From Actinoplanes sichuanensis (GTDB lineage: Bacteria > Actinomycetota > Actinomycetes > Mycobacteriales > Micromonosporaceae): a stretch of DNA of 64,000 bases. Every line of letters starts with the position of its first letter. Positions within the stretch are counted from its first letter, which is position 1. Position numbers and translations under genes: made by a program. Shown here one piece after another: positions 35,412 to 44,892 of this stretch. The stretch spans positions 7,254,001-7,318,000 of the forward strand of contig NZ_AP028461.1 of the NCBI RefSeq assembly GCF_033097365.1. The letters run 5' to 3'. The notes under the pieces were generated by a model. The model was not told where the DNA came from. It made no database searches and saw nothing but the letters and a program-made list of their open reading frames with translations.

Positions 35412-36188
35412 TCAGTCCGGCGCGGCGGCCCGCAGGCGCAGCGGCGCCTCCACCACCGGGGTCTCCACCACCGGCGTCTCCGCCACCGGGGCCTGCACCA
35501 CCGGCGCGTCCACCACCGTCGGTCGTGGCTTGATCAGCAGGAACACGACGGCGTCCCAGAGCGTGTGCACGAGCATCGGCAGCACCAGGCTCATCGAACT
35601 CACGTAGATCATCGTGAACAGCAGCCCGAGCACCCCGATGGTGATTAGGGCACGCCGGCCCTGGTAGGCGTGCCCCGCCACGAACAGCACCCATGCGACG
35701 ACCGCCGCGACCCACAGCGGCAGCCCGAGCAGCTCGGTGCCCACCGCCGGCAGCAGCCCGCGATACAGGAACTCCTCCCCGATCCCGAACGCGACCGCCG
35801 TCCCACCGGCCAGCCATCGCTCCCGACCGGTGCGGGGCAGCAGCGCCGTGACCGACGGTGACAGCGGACCCTTCCGTGACCGCAGGTAGACGACCAGCAG
35901 GAGCACCAGGAAGTACCCGGTGTAGAGGTAGTCCTGCCAGTTCCCCTCGGGCGCCCGCCACCCGACGTCGCCGAACGTCAGATCGGGATGGATCGCCACG
36001 GCGAGCAGCCCGTTCACGACCAGCCCGATCATGGTGAGGATGCTGTTGCGGAAGAACCTCGCCCGGTCCCGGGCCACCGCCGCGAGCAGCTGCGGCCCCC
36101 TGATCACGCCCAGCACGGTGCTCACCAGGAGAAACCCGAAGACCACCGCGATGAGCAGGGAACCGATGATCCCGTCGATGTCCGCCAT
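35412..36188 (-). CDS. CPBP-family intramembrane metalloprotease
   Basis: The 258-residue protein has about seven hydrophobic segments and the CPBP/Abi motifs: GEEFLYRG (EExxxR), FVAGHAYQG and PMLVHTLWD, giving the glutamates and histidines of the active site. The last 35 residues hold short repeats of the kind (T/A)PVVE after the last helix. Substrate unknown. It follows the flippase-like gene by 22 bp, so the two may be one operon. Confidence 0.88.
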   Translation of the reverse strand: MADIDGIIGSLLIAVVFGFLLVSTVLGVIRGPQLLAAVARDRARFFRNSILTMIGLVVNGLLAVAIHPDLTFGDVGWRAPEGNWQDYLYTGYFLVLLLVVYLRSRKGPLSPSVTALLPRTGRERWLAGGTAVAFGIGEEFLYRGLLPAVGTELLGLPLWVAAVVAWVLFVAGHAYQGRRALITIGVLGLLFTMIYVSSMSLVLPMLVHTLWDAVVFLLIKPRPTVVDAPVVQAPVAETPVVETPVVEAPLRLRAAAPD

Positions 36189-36210
36189 GACGAACCATGA
36201 TGATCGACGA

Positions 36211-37254
36211 TCAGCCGGAACTCCAGACCGGAGTCCGCAGCCGGAGCCATCCCAGCAGGCCGAGCGGCAGCATCATCCAGAACGAGGCGAGCCGATAGAG
36301 CAGCACCACCGCCGCCCCGGTCGCCTCGGGCATCCCGGCCGCCATCAGACCGGCCAGCATGCTCGCCTCGATCAGCCCGACCCCACCGGGCGTGATCGGC
36401 ACCTGCCGGACCACCTGAACAGCCAGATAGATCAACGCGAGCCGCCCCCACCCGAGCTCGCCACCGCAGGCCACCGCCGCCGCGGCCAGGCATGACATGT
36501 CGAGGGACCAGTTCACCAGGGCCGCCCGCAGGGCGCCGAGCCAGCTACGTCGCGGCAGGTCACGCAGCCCCCGCAGGGCCGCCCCGAGGGCCGGCCGACG
36601 ACGAGCGATCCGCCGGGCACCGCGAGCGATCCGGTCCCGCTGACCACTCCAGATCAACCCCAGCAGGGGTACGGCCAGAGCGCCCCCACCGACCACCAGC
36701 CCGATCATCGAAGGATCGGCCACCAGCCAGCCCGCACCGTAGAGCAGCCCGAGCGCCGCCGCCGACAGGATCCCGGAGACGGCCGTGACGATCGCCGCGA
36801 CGGTGCCACTGGCCCCGTGCCGCTGGTAGATCCGGAACGCGAACGCCGCCGACACCGCCGACCCGGCCGGAACCGCCATGCTGATCGCCGACCGGCTGAG
36901 TGTCAGGGCCACCGCCCGCCCAGGCGGCAGGTCCACTCCGAGTCCGGCGAGAAGCCGCCGCTGCTGAGCCGCGAACGCCATCTGGGACGCCAGCGCCGCT
37001 CCGGCCGCCGCCACGGTCCACCAGGGATCGGCCGCGAGCAGGATCCGCCCGACGTCGGCGACATCCGGGATCCGCCCGCGCAGAGCGACCACGGCGACCA
37101 CCCCGACCAGCAGAATCAGCCCCACCCGCAGCCACCGCCGGCCGATCGGCGATAGCCCGCGGGCGGCACTCTCCACGATCGACGTCACGCCATCAGCCTG
37201 CTCGCCGACCGCCGCCCCGTCGTCCTCCCAGCGCGGGCCACCGGCATACCGCAT
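36211..37254 (-). CDS. Flippase-like membrane protein (YbhN/AglD/LPG-synthase TM family)
   Basis: The 347-residue protein has about eight hydrophobic segments. It carries the family features SRSAISMAVPAGSAVSAAFAFRIYQRHGAS and VVRQVPITPGGVGLIEASMLAGL, the latter being the conserved PGGxGxxE motif. Family members move or modify polyprenyl-linked or lipid-linked sugars across the membrane. The first 40 residues are soluble, so an internal start is possible. Confidence 0.85.
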   Translation of the reverse strand: MRYAGGPRWEDDGAAVGEQADGVTSIVESAARGLSPIGRRWLRVGLILLVGVVAVVALRGRIPDVADVGRILLAADPWWTVAAAGAALASQMAFAAQQRRLLAGLGVDLPPGRAVALTLSRSAISMAVPAGSAVSAAFAFRIYQRHGASGTVAAIVTAVSGILSAAALGLLYGAGWLVADPSMIGLVVGGGALAVPLLGLIWSGQRDRIARGARRIARRRPALGAALRGLRDLPRRSWLGALRAALVNWSLDMSCLAAAAVACGGELGWGRLALIYLAVQVVRQVPITPGGVGLIEASMLAGLMAAGMPEATGAAVVLLYRLASFWMMLPLGLLGWLRLRTPVWSSG

Positions 37255-37531
37255 TCGCGGTACTTCTCAGCCGCCCCTCAGCTCCCCACCGCCCGCCGCG
37301 ACCGGACACCGGGTCGCCCAGAGCTCCATGCGGACGGTAATGACCTGTTTGTCATGATTAACCGAGAACCCGATACACCTCCCGTAATCAGTGACGGCGG
37401 CCGAAACCCACGACAGGCAGTCCCGGTCCGCCGCATATCACGCAGGACGGGCCGATTTCAGCCGGTGGCCATCGACACCCGCCTTCTCTTACGGTGATGC
37501 GAGCTCCGAAATGGACAGGAGAAACCCGTAG

Positions 37532-39166
37532 ATGAGTCACGACGACGTGGCGCCGACCCGGCGCCGTTCGGTCCGTGTCCTGAGTGCGGCGGCGATCGCC
37601 ACCGTACTGACCGTCGCCCCGGCCACCGCCGCATCGGCAGGCGGTCACGGCCATGGGCACGGCGGACACGACCCGTGCGCCAAGCAGGTCAACGACACCT
37701 ATGCAGAAGTTCTGAAGTGCGTGACGGTGGACGGCGTGCTGAAGCACCTCAAGGCATTCCAGAAGATCGCCGACCGCAGCACCGACCCGGTCTACCCGGA
37801 CAGTCGGGCGGCCGGCACGAAGGGCTACGCGGACAGCGTCAAGTACGTGTCCGGGCTGCTGCGTAAGGCCGGCTACAAGGTCACGCTGGACCCGTTCGAG
37901 TTCCAGTTCGCCTTCCCGGCGGTGCTGGACCAGATCACCCCGACCGCGGCCTCGTACGAGACGGGCGCCTTCACCAACAGCCCGTCCGGTGACGTGACCG
38001 GCAAGGTCATCCCGGTCGACGTCAACCTGACCGGTGACCGGGCCAGCAGCAGCGGCTGCGAGGCGACCGACTTCACCGGTCTGGACTTCAGCGGGACCGC
38101 CGACATCGCCCTGGTCCAGCGTGGTACCTGCAACTTCGTCGTGAAGGCGCAGCTGGCCGAGGCGGCCGGCGCGGAGGCCGTGGTCCTGTTCAACCAGGGC
38201 AACGACCCGACCCGGGAGGGCCTGATCGTCGGCACGCTCGGCGACGACCCGGGTGTCACGGTCCCGGTGGTGGGCGCAAGCTTCGCCGATGGGGCCGCCC
38301 TGGCCGCGGCCGGTTCGACGGCGCACGTGCGGGTGCTGCCGACCGAGACCCGGACCGACGTCAACGTGATCGCCGAGCTGCCCGGTAAGAACCGGAACAA
38401 CGTGGTGATGGCCGGTTCGCACCTGGACAGCGTCACCGCCGGCGCGGGCATCAACGACAACGGTTCCGGTTCGGCCGCCATCCTGGAGACGGCGCTGACC
38501 CTGGCCAAGGTCAAGCCGCAGAACACTCTCCGGTTCGCCTGGTGGGGCGCCGAGGAGGAGGGACTGCTGGGCTCGGCGGCGTACGTCGCGGAGCTGTCCC
38601 AGGCGGAGAAGGACAAGATCGCCCTCTACCTGAACTACGACATGGTCGGCTCGCCGAACTACATCTTCCAGGTGTACGACGCGGACGAGTCGTCGTTCCC
38701 GGCCCCGGTCGTGGTGCCGGCGGGTTCGACCGCGCTCGAGGACCTCTTCGAGTCGTACTACACGTGGAAGAAGCTGCCGTACGACGACGCGGAGTTCTCC
38801 GGCCGCAGCGACTACCAGGCGTTCATCGAGGCGGGCATCCCGTCCGGCGGACTGTTCACCGGCGCCGAGGTGGTCAAGACCGAACAGCAGGCCACGATCT
38901 GGGGCGGCACGGCGGGTGCGTCGTTCGACCCGAATTACCACGCGGCCGGCGACGACATCACCAACCTGGACCGCAAGGCCCTCGAGGTGAACAGCGACCT
39001 GATCGCGTTCGCGCAGCTCACCTACGCCTACTCGACCGAGTCGGTGAACGGTGTGAAGGGTAAGCCGGTCCCCGGCAAGCCGTTCAAGCTGCCGGCCCCG
39101 GCCGGACCGCAGGGCACGTTCAACACCGGTGACGGCGGCCACGAGCCGCACCACCCGGAGTCCTGA
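37532..39166 (+). CDS. Secreted M28 zinc aminopeptidase with PA domain
   Basis: The 544-residue protein has a Tat-like or Sec signal (RRRSVRVLSAAAIATVLTVAPATA, cut near 36), a His/Gly-rich start of the mature protein (HGHGHGGH, possible metal binding), a PA insert (about 145-270) and the M28 domain. Zinc ligands and catalytic residues are His297 in GSHLDS, Asp309 in NDNGSG, Glu341-Glu342 in AEEEG, Asp370 in NYDMVG and a late His in NYHAAGDD. This is the aminopeptidase S/Y type that removes N-terminal residues from peptides outside the cell. The ribosome site is AGGAG about 14 bases before ATG. Confidence 0.93.
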   Translation: MSHDDVAPTRRRSVRVLSAAAIATVLTVAPATAASAGGHGHGHGGHDPCAKQVNDTYAEVLKCVTVDGVLKHLKAFQKIADRSTDPVYPDSRAAGTKGYADSVKYVSGLLRKAGYKVTLDPFEFQFAFPAVLDQITPTAASYETGAFTNSPSGDVTGKVIPVDVNLTGDRASSSGCEATDFTGLDFSGTADIALVQRGTCNFVVKAQLAEAAGAEAVVLFNQGNDPTREGLIVGTLGDDPGVTVPVVGASFADGAALAAAGSTAHVRVLPTETRTDVNVIAELPGKNRNNVVMAGSHLDSVTAGAGINDNGSGSAAILETALTLAKVKPQNTLRFAWWGAEEEGLLGSAAYVAELSQAEKDKIALYLNYDMVGSPNYIFQVYDADESSFPAPVVVPAGSTALEDLFESYYTWKKLPYDDAEFSGRSDYQAFIEAGIPSGGLFTGAEVVKTEQQATIWGGTAGASFDPNYHAAGDDITNLDRKALEVNSDLIAFAQLTYAYSTESVNGVKGKPVPGKPFKLPAPAGPQGTFNTGDGGHEPHHPES

Positions 39167-39169
39167 CGT

Positions 39170-39205
39170 GAACAGGCCCGCCCCGGCGACGGGGCGGGCC
39201 TGTTC
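39170..39205. terminator. Perfect 15-bp bidirectional terminator
   Basis: GAACAGGCCCGCCCC and GGGGCGGGCCTGTTC pair perfectly around a 6-nt loop, between the convergent M28 and divIVA genes. Confidence 0.9.
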
Positions 39206-39214
39206 AGAACAGCG

Positions 39215-39919
39215 TCAGATGTCGCGGCCACCCGGCTCGGGCGCCGCGGTCAGGTCCATCAGCTGCTGCTGGACGTGGTTGGTCAGCGCCTCCTGGTAGC
39301 TGGTGGCGAGCTGGCCGAGCCGCTCGATCTCGTCCAGCGCCGCGGCCCGCTTCTCGACCAGGCTGTCCATCGCCTCGGTGTGGTTGCGCCGGGCGTCCGA
39401 CTCGATCGTGGCCGCCTTGATCTGGGCCTCGCTGACCAGCTGGTCGGCCTTGCCCTGAGCGCCGGTGATCAGCGTCTCGGACTCACGCTGCGCGTCACGC
39501 ATGTGCTCGTCGGCGGTCCGCTGAGCCATCATCAGCACCCGCGAGTTGCGGTCGTCGTCGGCGGCGTTGAGCGCCGGCAGCGCCCCCGACGGCGCCTGGC
39601 TACGGGCGCGCTGGAGCTGGTCCTGCACGTTGCGGGCGTTCTGCTCGGCCCGGGCCCGGGCCTCCTGCAACCGCTCCAGCTGGGCGGCCAGGTCGGCGAA
39701 CTCGTTGTTGAGGACCATCGTCGCAGCCGGGTTGCCGCCGCCACCGCCACCACCGCGCTGGAGCTGGTCCTTGAGGGCGCCGTTCTCCTCCAGGAGCCGG
39801 GTCAGCTCGGACTCGACCTCGTCGAGGAAGGCGTCGACCTCTTCCTCGTCGTATCCGCGCTTCCCGATCGGCGGCTTCTTGAACGCCACGTTGTGAATGT
39901 CTGCTGGAGTGAGCGGCAT
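39215..39919 (-). CDS. divIVA: DivIVA/Wag31 polar growth protein
   Basis: The 234-residue protein starts at the ATG at 39919 after a GAGGAG ribosome site. The N-terminus [36 protein letters not shown] is the canonical DivIVA membrane-binding head. A Gly-rich break (about 56-63) and a long coiled coil (about 70-215) follow. In actinobacteria the protein marks poles and hyphal tips and recruits the cell-wall synthesis machinery. This gene normally stands near the dcw cluster; here no division genes are nearby, so it may be the relocated main copy or a paralogue. Confidence 0.88.
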   Translation of the reverse strand: MPLTPADIHNVAFKKPPIGKRGYDEEEVDAFLDEVESELTRLLEENGALKDQLQRGGGGGGGNPAATMVLNNEFADLAAQLERLQEARARAEQNARNVQDQLQRARSQAPSGALPALNAADDDRNSRVLMMAQRTADEHMRDAQRESETLITGAQGKADQLVSEAQIKAATIESDARRNHTEAMDSLVEKRAAALDEIERLGQLATSYQEALTNHVQQQLMDLTAAPEPGGRDI

Positions 39920-40146
39920 CGTGCTCCTCGGTTCCCTTGGTTGGGTCGTGCGGCCAGAAATCCTACGCAACGGCCCGGTGCCCCTGCCGTGGGCGTGATC
40001 GAGCGGGCCTCCTACCCACAAGAATCCGACCGAGACTACCGGCGCCCGCCGCGCCGCGCACGCCCACGCCGTCCGCATCACACTCATTCGCGGGTTCTTC
40101 CGTTCGCCGCACAGGGGGCGAGCAGGCCGCGTAGATTCTGAAGGTC

Positions 40147-40416
40147 ATGAAAGCGAGACGATTCGGCATCGCGCTGCTGCTGGTCACGGCGGTTCTGGGC
40201 CCGGTCGCTCCGGCGCCCGCTGTCGCCGCTCCGGCTGACGGCCGCCAGTTCAAGCAGGGCTATCAGGACGGCTTCGACCGGGGCCGGGAGGCCGCCCGGA
40301 CCGACTGTGCCAAGCCGATCCGGGCCCAGACCTACGAGGCCACCGACTACACCCGCGGTTTCGACCTCGGCTTCGACCGGGGCTTCGAGGCGGGCGCGGA
40401 GGAATACTGTCCCTAG
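40147..40416 (+). CDS. Small secreted protein with GFDRG-type repeats
   Basis: The 89-residue protein has a signal peptide (to about 27). The mature part contains two similar units, QGYQDGFDRGREAARTDC and RGFDLGFDRGFEAGAEEYC, each with Gly at every fourth position and one terminal Cys; the two cysteines could form a disulfide. The spacing would suit close helix packing. No family recognised. It ends three bases before the convergent membrane-protein gene stop. Confidence 0.7.
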   Translation: MKARRFGIALLLVTAVLGPVAPAPAVAAPADGRQFKQGYQDGFDRGREAARTDCAKPIRAQTYEATDYTRGFDLGFDRGFEAGAEEYCP

Positions 40417-40419
40417 CGC

Positions 40420-40767
40420 TCAGTGCCAGAAGACGGCGACCGCGGCGTTCACCAGGGTCAGCGTGATGATCCCGATGAAGTGGCCCTTGTTGACCTCTTC
40501 GCGCTTACGTGGGATGAACACCATGATGAAGATCAGCACGGCGAAGAGCAGCTTCACGCCGAGCTTGACCGGGTTCGGTTCGTCGTCGCCGCCTCCGCGC
40601 AGCGGCGCCGACAGGGCGATGCCACTGGCGAGCTGGATGATCGAGCCCCACAGGATGGCCGGGTTGATCCGGAACTTTCCGGACACGAACTGAGTGACGG
40701 CGCCGCCGAGCAGCAGGGCGAAACCGACCAGGTGAATGAAGAGAAGAATCAGCCGCAGTGCTTCCAC
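40420..40767 (-). CDS. Small four-helix membrane protein
   Basis: The 115-residue protein starts with GTG at 40767. It has hydrophobic segments near 4-24, 32-48, 65-83 and 95-113. It resembles uncharacterised actinobacterial integral membrane proteins. It follows the MFS gene by 22 bp and may be cotranscribed. Function unknown. Confidence 0.65.
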   Translation of the reverse strand: MEALRLILLFIHLVGFALLLGGAVTQFVSGKFRINPAILWGSIIQLASGIALSAPLRGGGDDEPNPVKLGVKLLFAVLIFIMVFIPRKREEVNKGHFIGIITLTLVNAAVAVFWH

Positions 40768-40789
40768 CTGCCGAAGCTTGCCAGGGCGA

Positions 40790-41941
40790 TCACCCGCGGA
40801 CGACCCCGGGGGTACGCCTGGTGAGCACCGGTTCGGCCAGGAAGAGGGCCAGTGCGGCCAGGGCGAGCACCCCACCGGCCAGGGTGGTGGCCCGTGCGCC
40901 CGGCCCGTCGAGGACCGCCGAGCCGAGCAGGGACCCGGCCGCGATGCCGATGTTGAAGGCCACCGAGTTGCCGGCCGAGGCCATGTCGGTGCTGCCGGGC
41001 GCCACCTCCAGGACCCGGTTCTGCAGTGCCGGGGTGAGCGCGCCGATCGCGAAGCCGGTGACGGCCAGCAGGAGTACGGTGGCGGGCCGGTCGTAGGCGG
41101 TCAGATACATGATGATCAGGGCGCCGGCCAGCAGGGCCACCGACCCGGTCACCGCGCCGCGCTGCCATCTGTCGCCGGCCCAGCCACCGGCCGCGATGCC
41201 GCCGAAGTCGGCGATCCCCCGGACGAGTAGCAGCGGTGCCACGGCGGCGGCCGCGAAGCCGGTCACCTGGGTCAGGAACACCTCGGTGTACGTGAACGAC
41301 GCGTACAGCCCGGCCACGGCGAGCGTGGTGACCGCGACCAGGATCGTGTACCGCCGTCGGTCCGGGTGGGTGCCGGTGGCCGCGTGGGTGGCCGACACCT
41401 CGACCGCGGGCATACCGACCACCAGGGCCAGGAACGCGGCGAGAGCCAGTACGGACAGGGCGAGGAAGGCGGCCCGCCAGCCGTACTGCTGACCGATCCA
41501 GGTGCCGGCCGGGACGCCCAGCATCGGGCCGAGGGACGCGCCGGCGAAGACCACGGCGCCGGCCCGGCTGCGGACCGTGACGTCGAACATGGCCGCCACC
41601 ACCGGGCCGACCACCGCCCAGAAGATCGCCTGGGAGAGGGCGGCCAGCAGGCGGGCGCCGAGCAGGACCGGGTAGGACGGCGACAGCGCGGAGCACAGGT
41701 TGGCCAACACCAGCACGGCCACCAGCACGATCATCAGGCGGCGCCGGGGCACGTTCCGGGTGGCGAAGGTGAGAGGGATGGTCACCACGGCCACCAGTAC
41801 GGCGTACCCGGTGATCAAAAGACCGATCGCCTCGGGTGGGACGCCGAGGTCTCCCGAGACGAGGGTCAGGATGCCGATAGGCATCGTCTCCGTGGCGACG
41901 TAGCAGAACGCCGCGGCGGCCAGCGCCAGAAGGTTGCCCAC
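40790..41941 (-). CDS. MFS transporter, DHA1 drug/metabolite efflux type
   Basis: The 383-residue protein has about twelve membrane segments with the DHA1 features FATRNVPRRRLMI after segment 2 and the segment 5 motif GASLGPMLGVPAGTWIGQQYGWR. Such carriers expel drugs, sugars or amino acids. It begins 34 bp after the amine permease stop on the same strand, so it may be in the same transcript and export a pathway intermediate; this is inference. Confidence 0.87.
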   Translation of the reverse strand: MGNLLALAAAAFCYVATETMPIGILTLVSGDLGVPPEAIGLLITGYAVLVAVVTIPLTFATRNVPRRRLMIVLVAVLVLANLCSALSPSYPVLLGARLLAALSQAIFWAVVGPVVAAMFDVTVRSRAGAVVFAGASLGPMLGVPAGTWIGQQYGWRAAFLALSVLALAAFLALVVGMPAVEVSATHAATGTHPDRRRYTILVAVTTLAVAGLYASFTYTEVFLTQVTGFAAAAVAPLLLVRGIADFGGIAAGGWAGDRWQRGAVTGSVALLAGALIIMYLTAYDRPATVLLLAVTGFAIGALTPALQNRVLEVAPGSTDMASAGNSVAFNIGIAAGSLLGSAVLDGPGARATTLAGGVLALAALALFLAEPVLTRRTPGVVRG

Positions 41942-41975
41942 CGGCCCACCGTATCGATGGACCGGTGGGATCTCG

Positions 41976-43376
41976 TCAGTCGACCACGTGCGGGTTGATC
42001 ACCCGGCGGCGGGCGATCGCGACCGCGAAGCCGGCCAGCGCGACCGCCGGTACGGTGCCGATCAGCCAGGCCGCGGTGGCCGTGGTGCCGCCGATCAGGG
42101 TGGTGAAGTTGGCGATGATCACCCAGACGGCCAGGGCGATGCCGATCGCGCCGAGCAGCGGCGCGATCAGGGTGGTGAGGACCGGGCTGCCGGGCGCCTC
42201 GCGGCGGAAGAAGACGATCACCGAGACGCTGGTGAGGAAGTAGTTGACCATCATGGCGACCACCGCCACACCGCTGAACCAGGAGAAGAGGGTCAGCACC
42301 GGGTCCTGCCCCAGGAGCGCGAACGGCAGCACGAGCAGCAGCACGCAGGCGGTCTGGATGGCACCGGCCAGGCCCGGCGCGTGCCGCCGGTTGAGGCGGC
42401 CGACCGAGTGGTGCAGCACCCGGTCGCGGCTGAGCGAGTAGAGGTAGCGGGTGATCGAGTTGTGGAAGGCCAGAATGCCGGCGAAGAGTGAGGTGGCGAG
42501 CAGGATCTCCAGGACCTTGCCGGTCCAGTCGCCGAGCTGGCCGCCCACCGCGGCGAAGACGAAACCGGCGCCGTCCCCGGCGTCCAGGGCCGCGCCGGCC
42601 GCTCCGACCACGTTCTGCGGGCCGTAGTAGGCGACGAGCATCCAGGTCACGAACGCGAAGAAGCCGGACACGATGACGACGGCCAGGTAGGTGGCACGGG
42701 GGACGGTCTTCTGCGGGTCGCGGGCCTCCTCGCCGTAGATGGCGGTGGACTCGAACCCGAACATCGAGGCGATGGCGAACATCAGGGCCACGCCCGGCGC
42801 CCCGGACAGGGCGGTGTCCAGGGAGAACACCTCACCGGCGGTGAGGTTGTCCGCGGTGAAGAGGGTGACCAGGGCGAACGCGCCGAGCAGGCTGAACTCG
42901 GCGGCGACCAGGACGGCCAGGACGCGGGCGCCGATGTCGATACCGAGGGCGCCGAGGGCCTGCACGATCGCCATGGTGAGCAGCGTCCAGACCCACCACG
43001 GGCCGAACCCGAAGAGGCCCGCGACGATCACGCCGTACAGGCCGTACATGGCCGCCTGGATCACGTTATATGCGAATAAAGCGACTGCCGCTGACGTGAT
43101 TCCGGTGGCCTGCCCCAGGCCGCGGCCGATGTAGGCGTAGAAGGCCCCGGCGTGCACCACATGCCGGCCCATGGCCACGAACCCGATGGAGAACAGCAGG
43201 ATGATCAGGCCTGCCGCGAGGTAGGCCATCGGCAGCCCGGCGCCGTTGCCGAGCACGATGGCGAGCGGGGCGGCGCCGGCGATGCCGGTCAGCGGGGCCT
43301 GCGCGGAGAAGACGAAGAAGAGGATGCCCACCACGCCCAGCGCGTTGGGTTTCAGTCGATCGGTCGAGACGCTCAT
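41976..43376 (-). CDS. APC-family amino acid/amine permease
   Basis: The 466-residue protein starts at the ATG at 43376 after CTGGAG. It has about twelve membrane segments and the APC signature in segment 1 (FFVFSAQAPLTGIAGAAPLAI) and in GFESTAIYGEEARDPQKTVPRA. This branch includes putrescine and ethanolamine permeases. It is divergent from the gamma-glutamyl ligase gene, and a regulon operator lies in the shared 164-bp spacer, so it most likely imports the amine substrate of that pathway. Confidence 0.9.
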   Translation of the reverse strand: MSVSTDRLKPNALGVVGILFFVFSAQAPLTGIAGAAPLAIVLGNGAGLPMAYLAAGLIILLFSIGFVAMGRHVVHAGAFYAYIGRGLGQATGITSAAVALFAYNVIQAAMYGLYGVIVAGLFGFGPWWVWTLLTMAIVQALGALGIDIGARVLAVLVAAEFSLLGAFALVTLFTADNLTAGEVFSLDTALSGAPGVALMFAIASMFGFESTAIYGEEARDPQKTVPRATYLAVVIVSGFFAFVTWMLVAYYGPQNVVGAAGAALDAGDGAGFVFAAVGGQLGDWTGKVLEILLATSLFAGILAFHNSITRYLYSLSRDRVLHHSVGRLNRRHAPGLAGAIQTACVLLLVLPFALLGQDPVLTLFSWFSGVAVVAMMVNYFLTSVSVIVFFRREAPGSPVLTTLIAPLLGAIGIALAVWVIIANFTTLIGGTTATAAWLIGTVPAVALAGFAVAIARRRVINPHVVD

Positions 43377-43399
43377 TCGGGCTCCAGGTCGTTCGGCTA

Positions 43400-43420
43400 C
43401 GAACGTTTGGGTCCGAAGAG
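43400..43420. promoter_or_regulatory. Regulon operator A (permease side)
   Basis: CGAACGTTTGGGTCCGAAGAG shares the core CGTTTGGGTCC exactly with site F upstream of the reductase. It lies 24 bp before the permease start. It is the weakest of the full sites: the right half CCAAACG is changed to CCGAAG. Confidence 0.6.
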
Positions 43421-43483
43421 TGCGCTGCCGCACTCGCCCATGTCAACGGTTTGCCGAATTCTCGCGGTTGTTACCGGCGACCC

Positions 43484-43526
43484 TTGTGTACGGGACCTTC
43501 GACTCCTATCGTACGGGTCCAAACGA
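43484..43526 (+). promoter_or_regulatory. Promoter with regulon operator B (ligase gene)
   Basis: TTGTGT (43484-43489), 17 bp, TATCGT (43507-43512). The operator TATCGTACGGGTCCAAACGA occupies 43507-43526, overlapping the -10 box and the expected transcription start. It is identical in all 20 bases to site D before the P450 gene. Confidence 0.75.
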
Positions 43527-43540
43527 CCCTGGGAGGCGCC

Positions 43541-44875
43541 GTGTTCCTCGACCCCGCTCGCCTGGCCGAGACGGCCGAACAGCTCACCGCGCGCGGCATC
43601 GACGTACTCCGGGTGGGCTACGCCGACCTGACCGGCGCCGAACGCGGCCGCGACCTGCTCGTCACCCACCTTCCCCGGGCCGCGGCCGGCGGGGTCGCGT
43701 TCTGCAAGTCGGTCTTCGCGACCAGCCCGATGGGCGACGTCATCCCGATCGACGGCGGCATCGGTGACGGCCTGCCCGACGTGATCGCCGTCCCCGACCT
43801 GGCCACCCTGCACGACGTGCCGTGGGAGGAGGGTGTCGCGCACGTGATCGCCGACATCCACGACGCCGACGGCGGTCTCTGCGAGACCAGCCCGCGCAAC
43901 GTGCTGAAACGGGTGGTCGACGCGTTCCACACGCTCGGCCTCGACCCGGTCGTCGGCCCCGAGTTGGAGTTCTACGTCCTGGAGAAGGACGGGTCGGGCG
44001 GCTGGCGGCGGTACGGCGAGGCCACCGGCAACGTCTACGTCACCGGGCGCAAGGGCGACCCGCAGAACATCCTGATCCGCAAGCTGCGGCAGCTCGACGG
44101 GTACGGGCTCGACGTGGTGGCGGCCAACCACGAGTTCTCCAGCGGCCAGTTCGAGATCAACCTCTGGCATTCGGCGGCGCTCGACGCGGCCGACCGGGCG
44201 TTCCGGTTCAAGACCGCGGTCAAGGAGCTCTCCCGGATGGAGGACCGGCTCGCCACGTTCATGGCCAAGCCGTTCAACGACGAGGGCGGGTCGGGTTTCC
44301 ACCTGCACTTCTCGGCACTGGATCAGTCGGGCGGGAACGCCTTCTCCGGTGACGACGGCCTGTCCAAGCTCGCCGAGTCGGCCATCGCCGGGATCATCGC
44401 GCACGCGCCCGCTCTCGCCGCACTGAACAACCCGACGGTCAACTCGTACAAGCGGTTCGGGCCGGACACGCTCGCGCCCTGGCTGATCGACTGGGGGCTG
44501 GACAACCGCAGCGCCATGATCCGGATCCCACCCGAGCGCGGTGGCGCGACCCGCCTCGAACTCCGCCTGGGCGACGCGACCGCGAACCCGTACCTCGCCA
44601 TCGCCGGCATGCTCGCCGCGGCGCTGCTCGGCATCCGCGACGCCCTCGCTCCACCGCCCCCGCTCGCCGGTTACGGATACGACCGGTCCAAGGCCGAACT
44701 CCTGCCGCAGCACCTCGGGACGGCCCTCGACGCGCTGGCGGCGGACACCGAGTTCGGCGCGCTGCTCGGTCCCCAATTCGTCAAGACCTTCCTCGACTAC
44801 AAGCGCAACGAGCTGGAAAGGTTCCATCGGCACGTCACCGACTGGGAGTTCCGCGAATACTCGTACCACCTCTGA
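43541..44875 (+). CDS. Glutamine-synthetase-like gamma-glutamyl-amine ligase
   Basis: The 444-residue protein begins with GTG at 43541 after CTGGGAGG. It has the GS fold motifs: metal ligands in GPELEFY (Glu141, Glu143), HEFSSGQFE (197-205), GSGFHLHFS (250-258, with His254), and the late RLELRLGDATANPYL (338-351). Compared with true glutamine synthetase it lacks the adenylylation-loop sequence and matches GlnA3/GlnA4/PuuA-type enzymes that join glutamate to an amine with ATP. Context (amine permease, PuuC-, PuuD- and HpaD-like genes under the same operator) suggests an arylethylamine such as tyramine or dopamine. This substrate is inferred. Confidence 0.85.
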   Translation: MFLDPARLAETAEQLTARGIDVLRVGYADLTGAERGRDLLVTHLPRAAAGGVAFCKSVFATSPMGDVIPIDGGIGDGLPDVIAVPDLATLHDVPWEEGVAHVIADIHDADGGLCETSPRNVLKRVVDAFHTLGLDPVVGPELEFYVLEKDGSGGWRRYGEATGNVYVTGRKGDPQNILIRKLRQLDGYGLDVVAANHEFSSGQFEINLWHSAALDAADRAFRFKTAVKELSRMEDRLATFMAKPFNDEGGSGFHLHFSALDQSGGNAFSGDDGLSKLAESAIAGIIAHAPALAALNNPTVNSYKRFGPDTLAPWLIDWGLDNRSAMIRIPPERGGATRLELRLGDATANPYLAIAGMLAAALLGIRDALAPPPPLAGYGYDRSKAELLPQHLGTALDALAADTEFGALLGPQFVKTFLDYKRNELERFHRHVTDWEFREYSYHL

Positions 44876-44885
44876 CCCGTACGAT
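44874..44885. promoter_or_regulatory. Regulon half-site C (MarR gene)
   Basis: GACCCGTACGAT matches 12 of 12 bases of one half of operators B and D in reverse orientation. It overlaps the ligase stop codon and lies 8 bp before the MarR start, so it could allow autoregulation. Confidence 0.45.
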
Positions 44886-44892
44886 CGCCCAC

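Noticed and set aside
43541..44875. Housekeeping glutamine synthetase
   Set aside because: Context with an amine permease, PuuC/PuuD-like genes and the shared operator, and the missing adenylylation-type sequence, favour a gamma-glutamyl-amine ligase.
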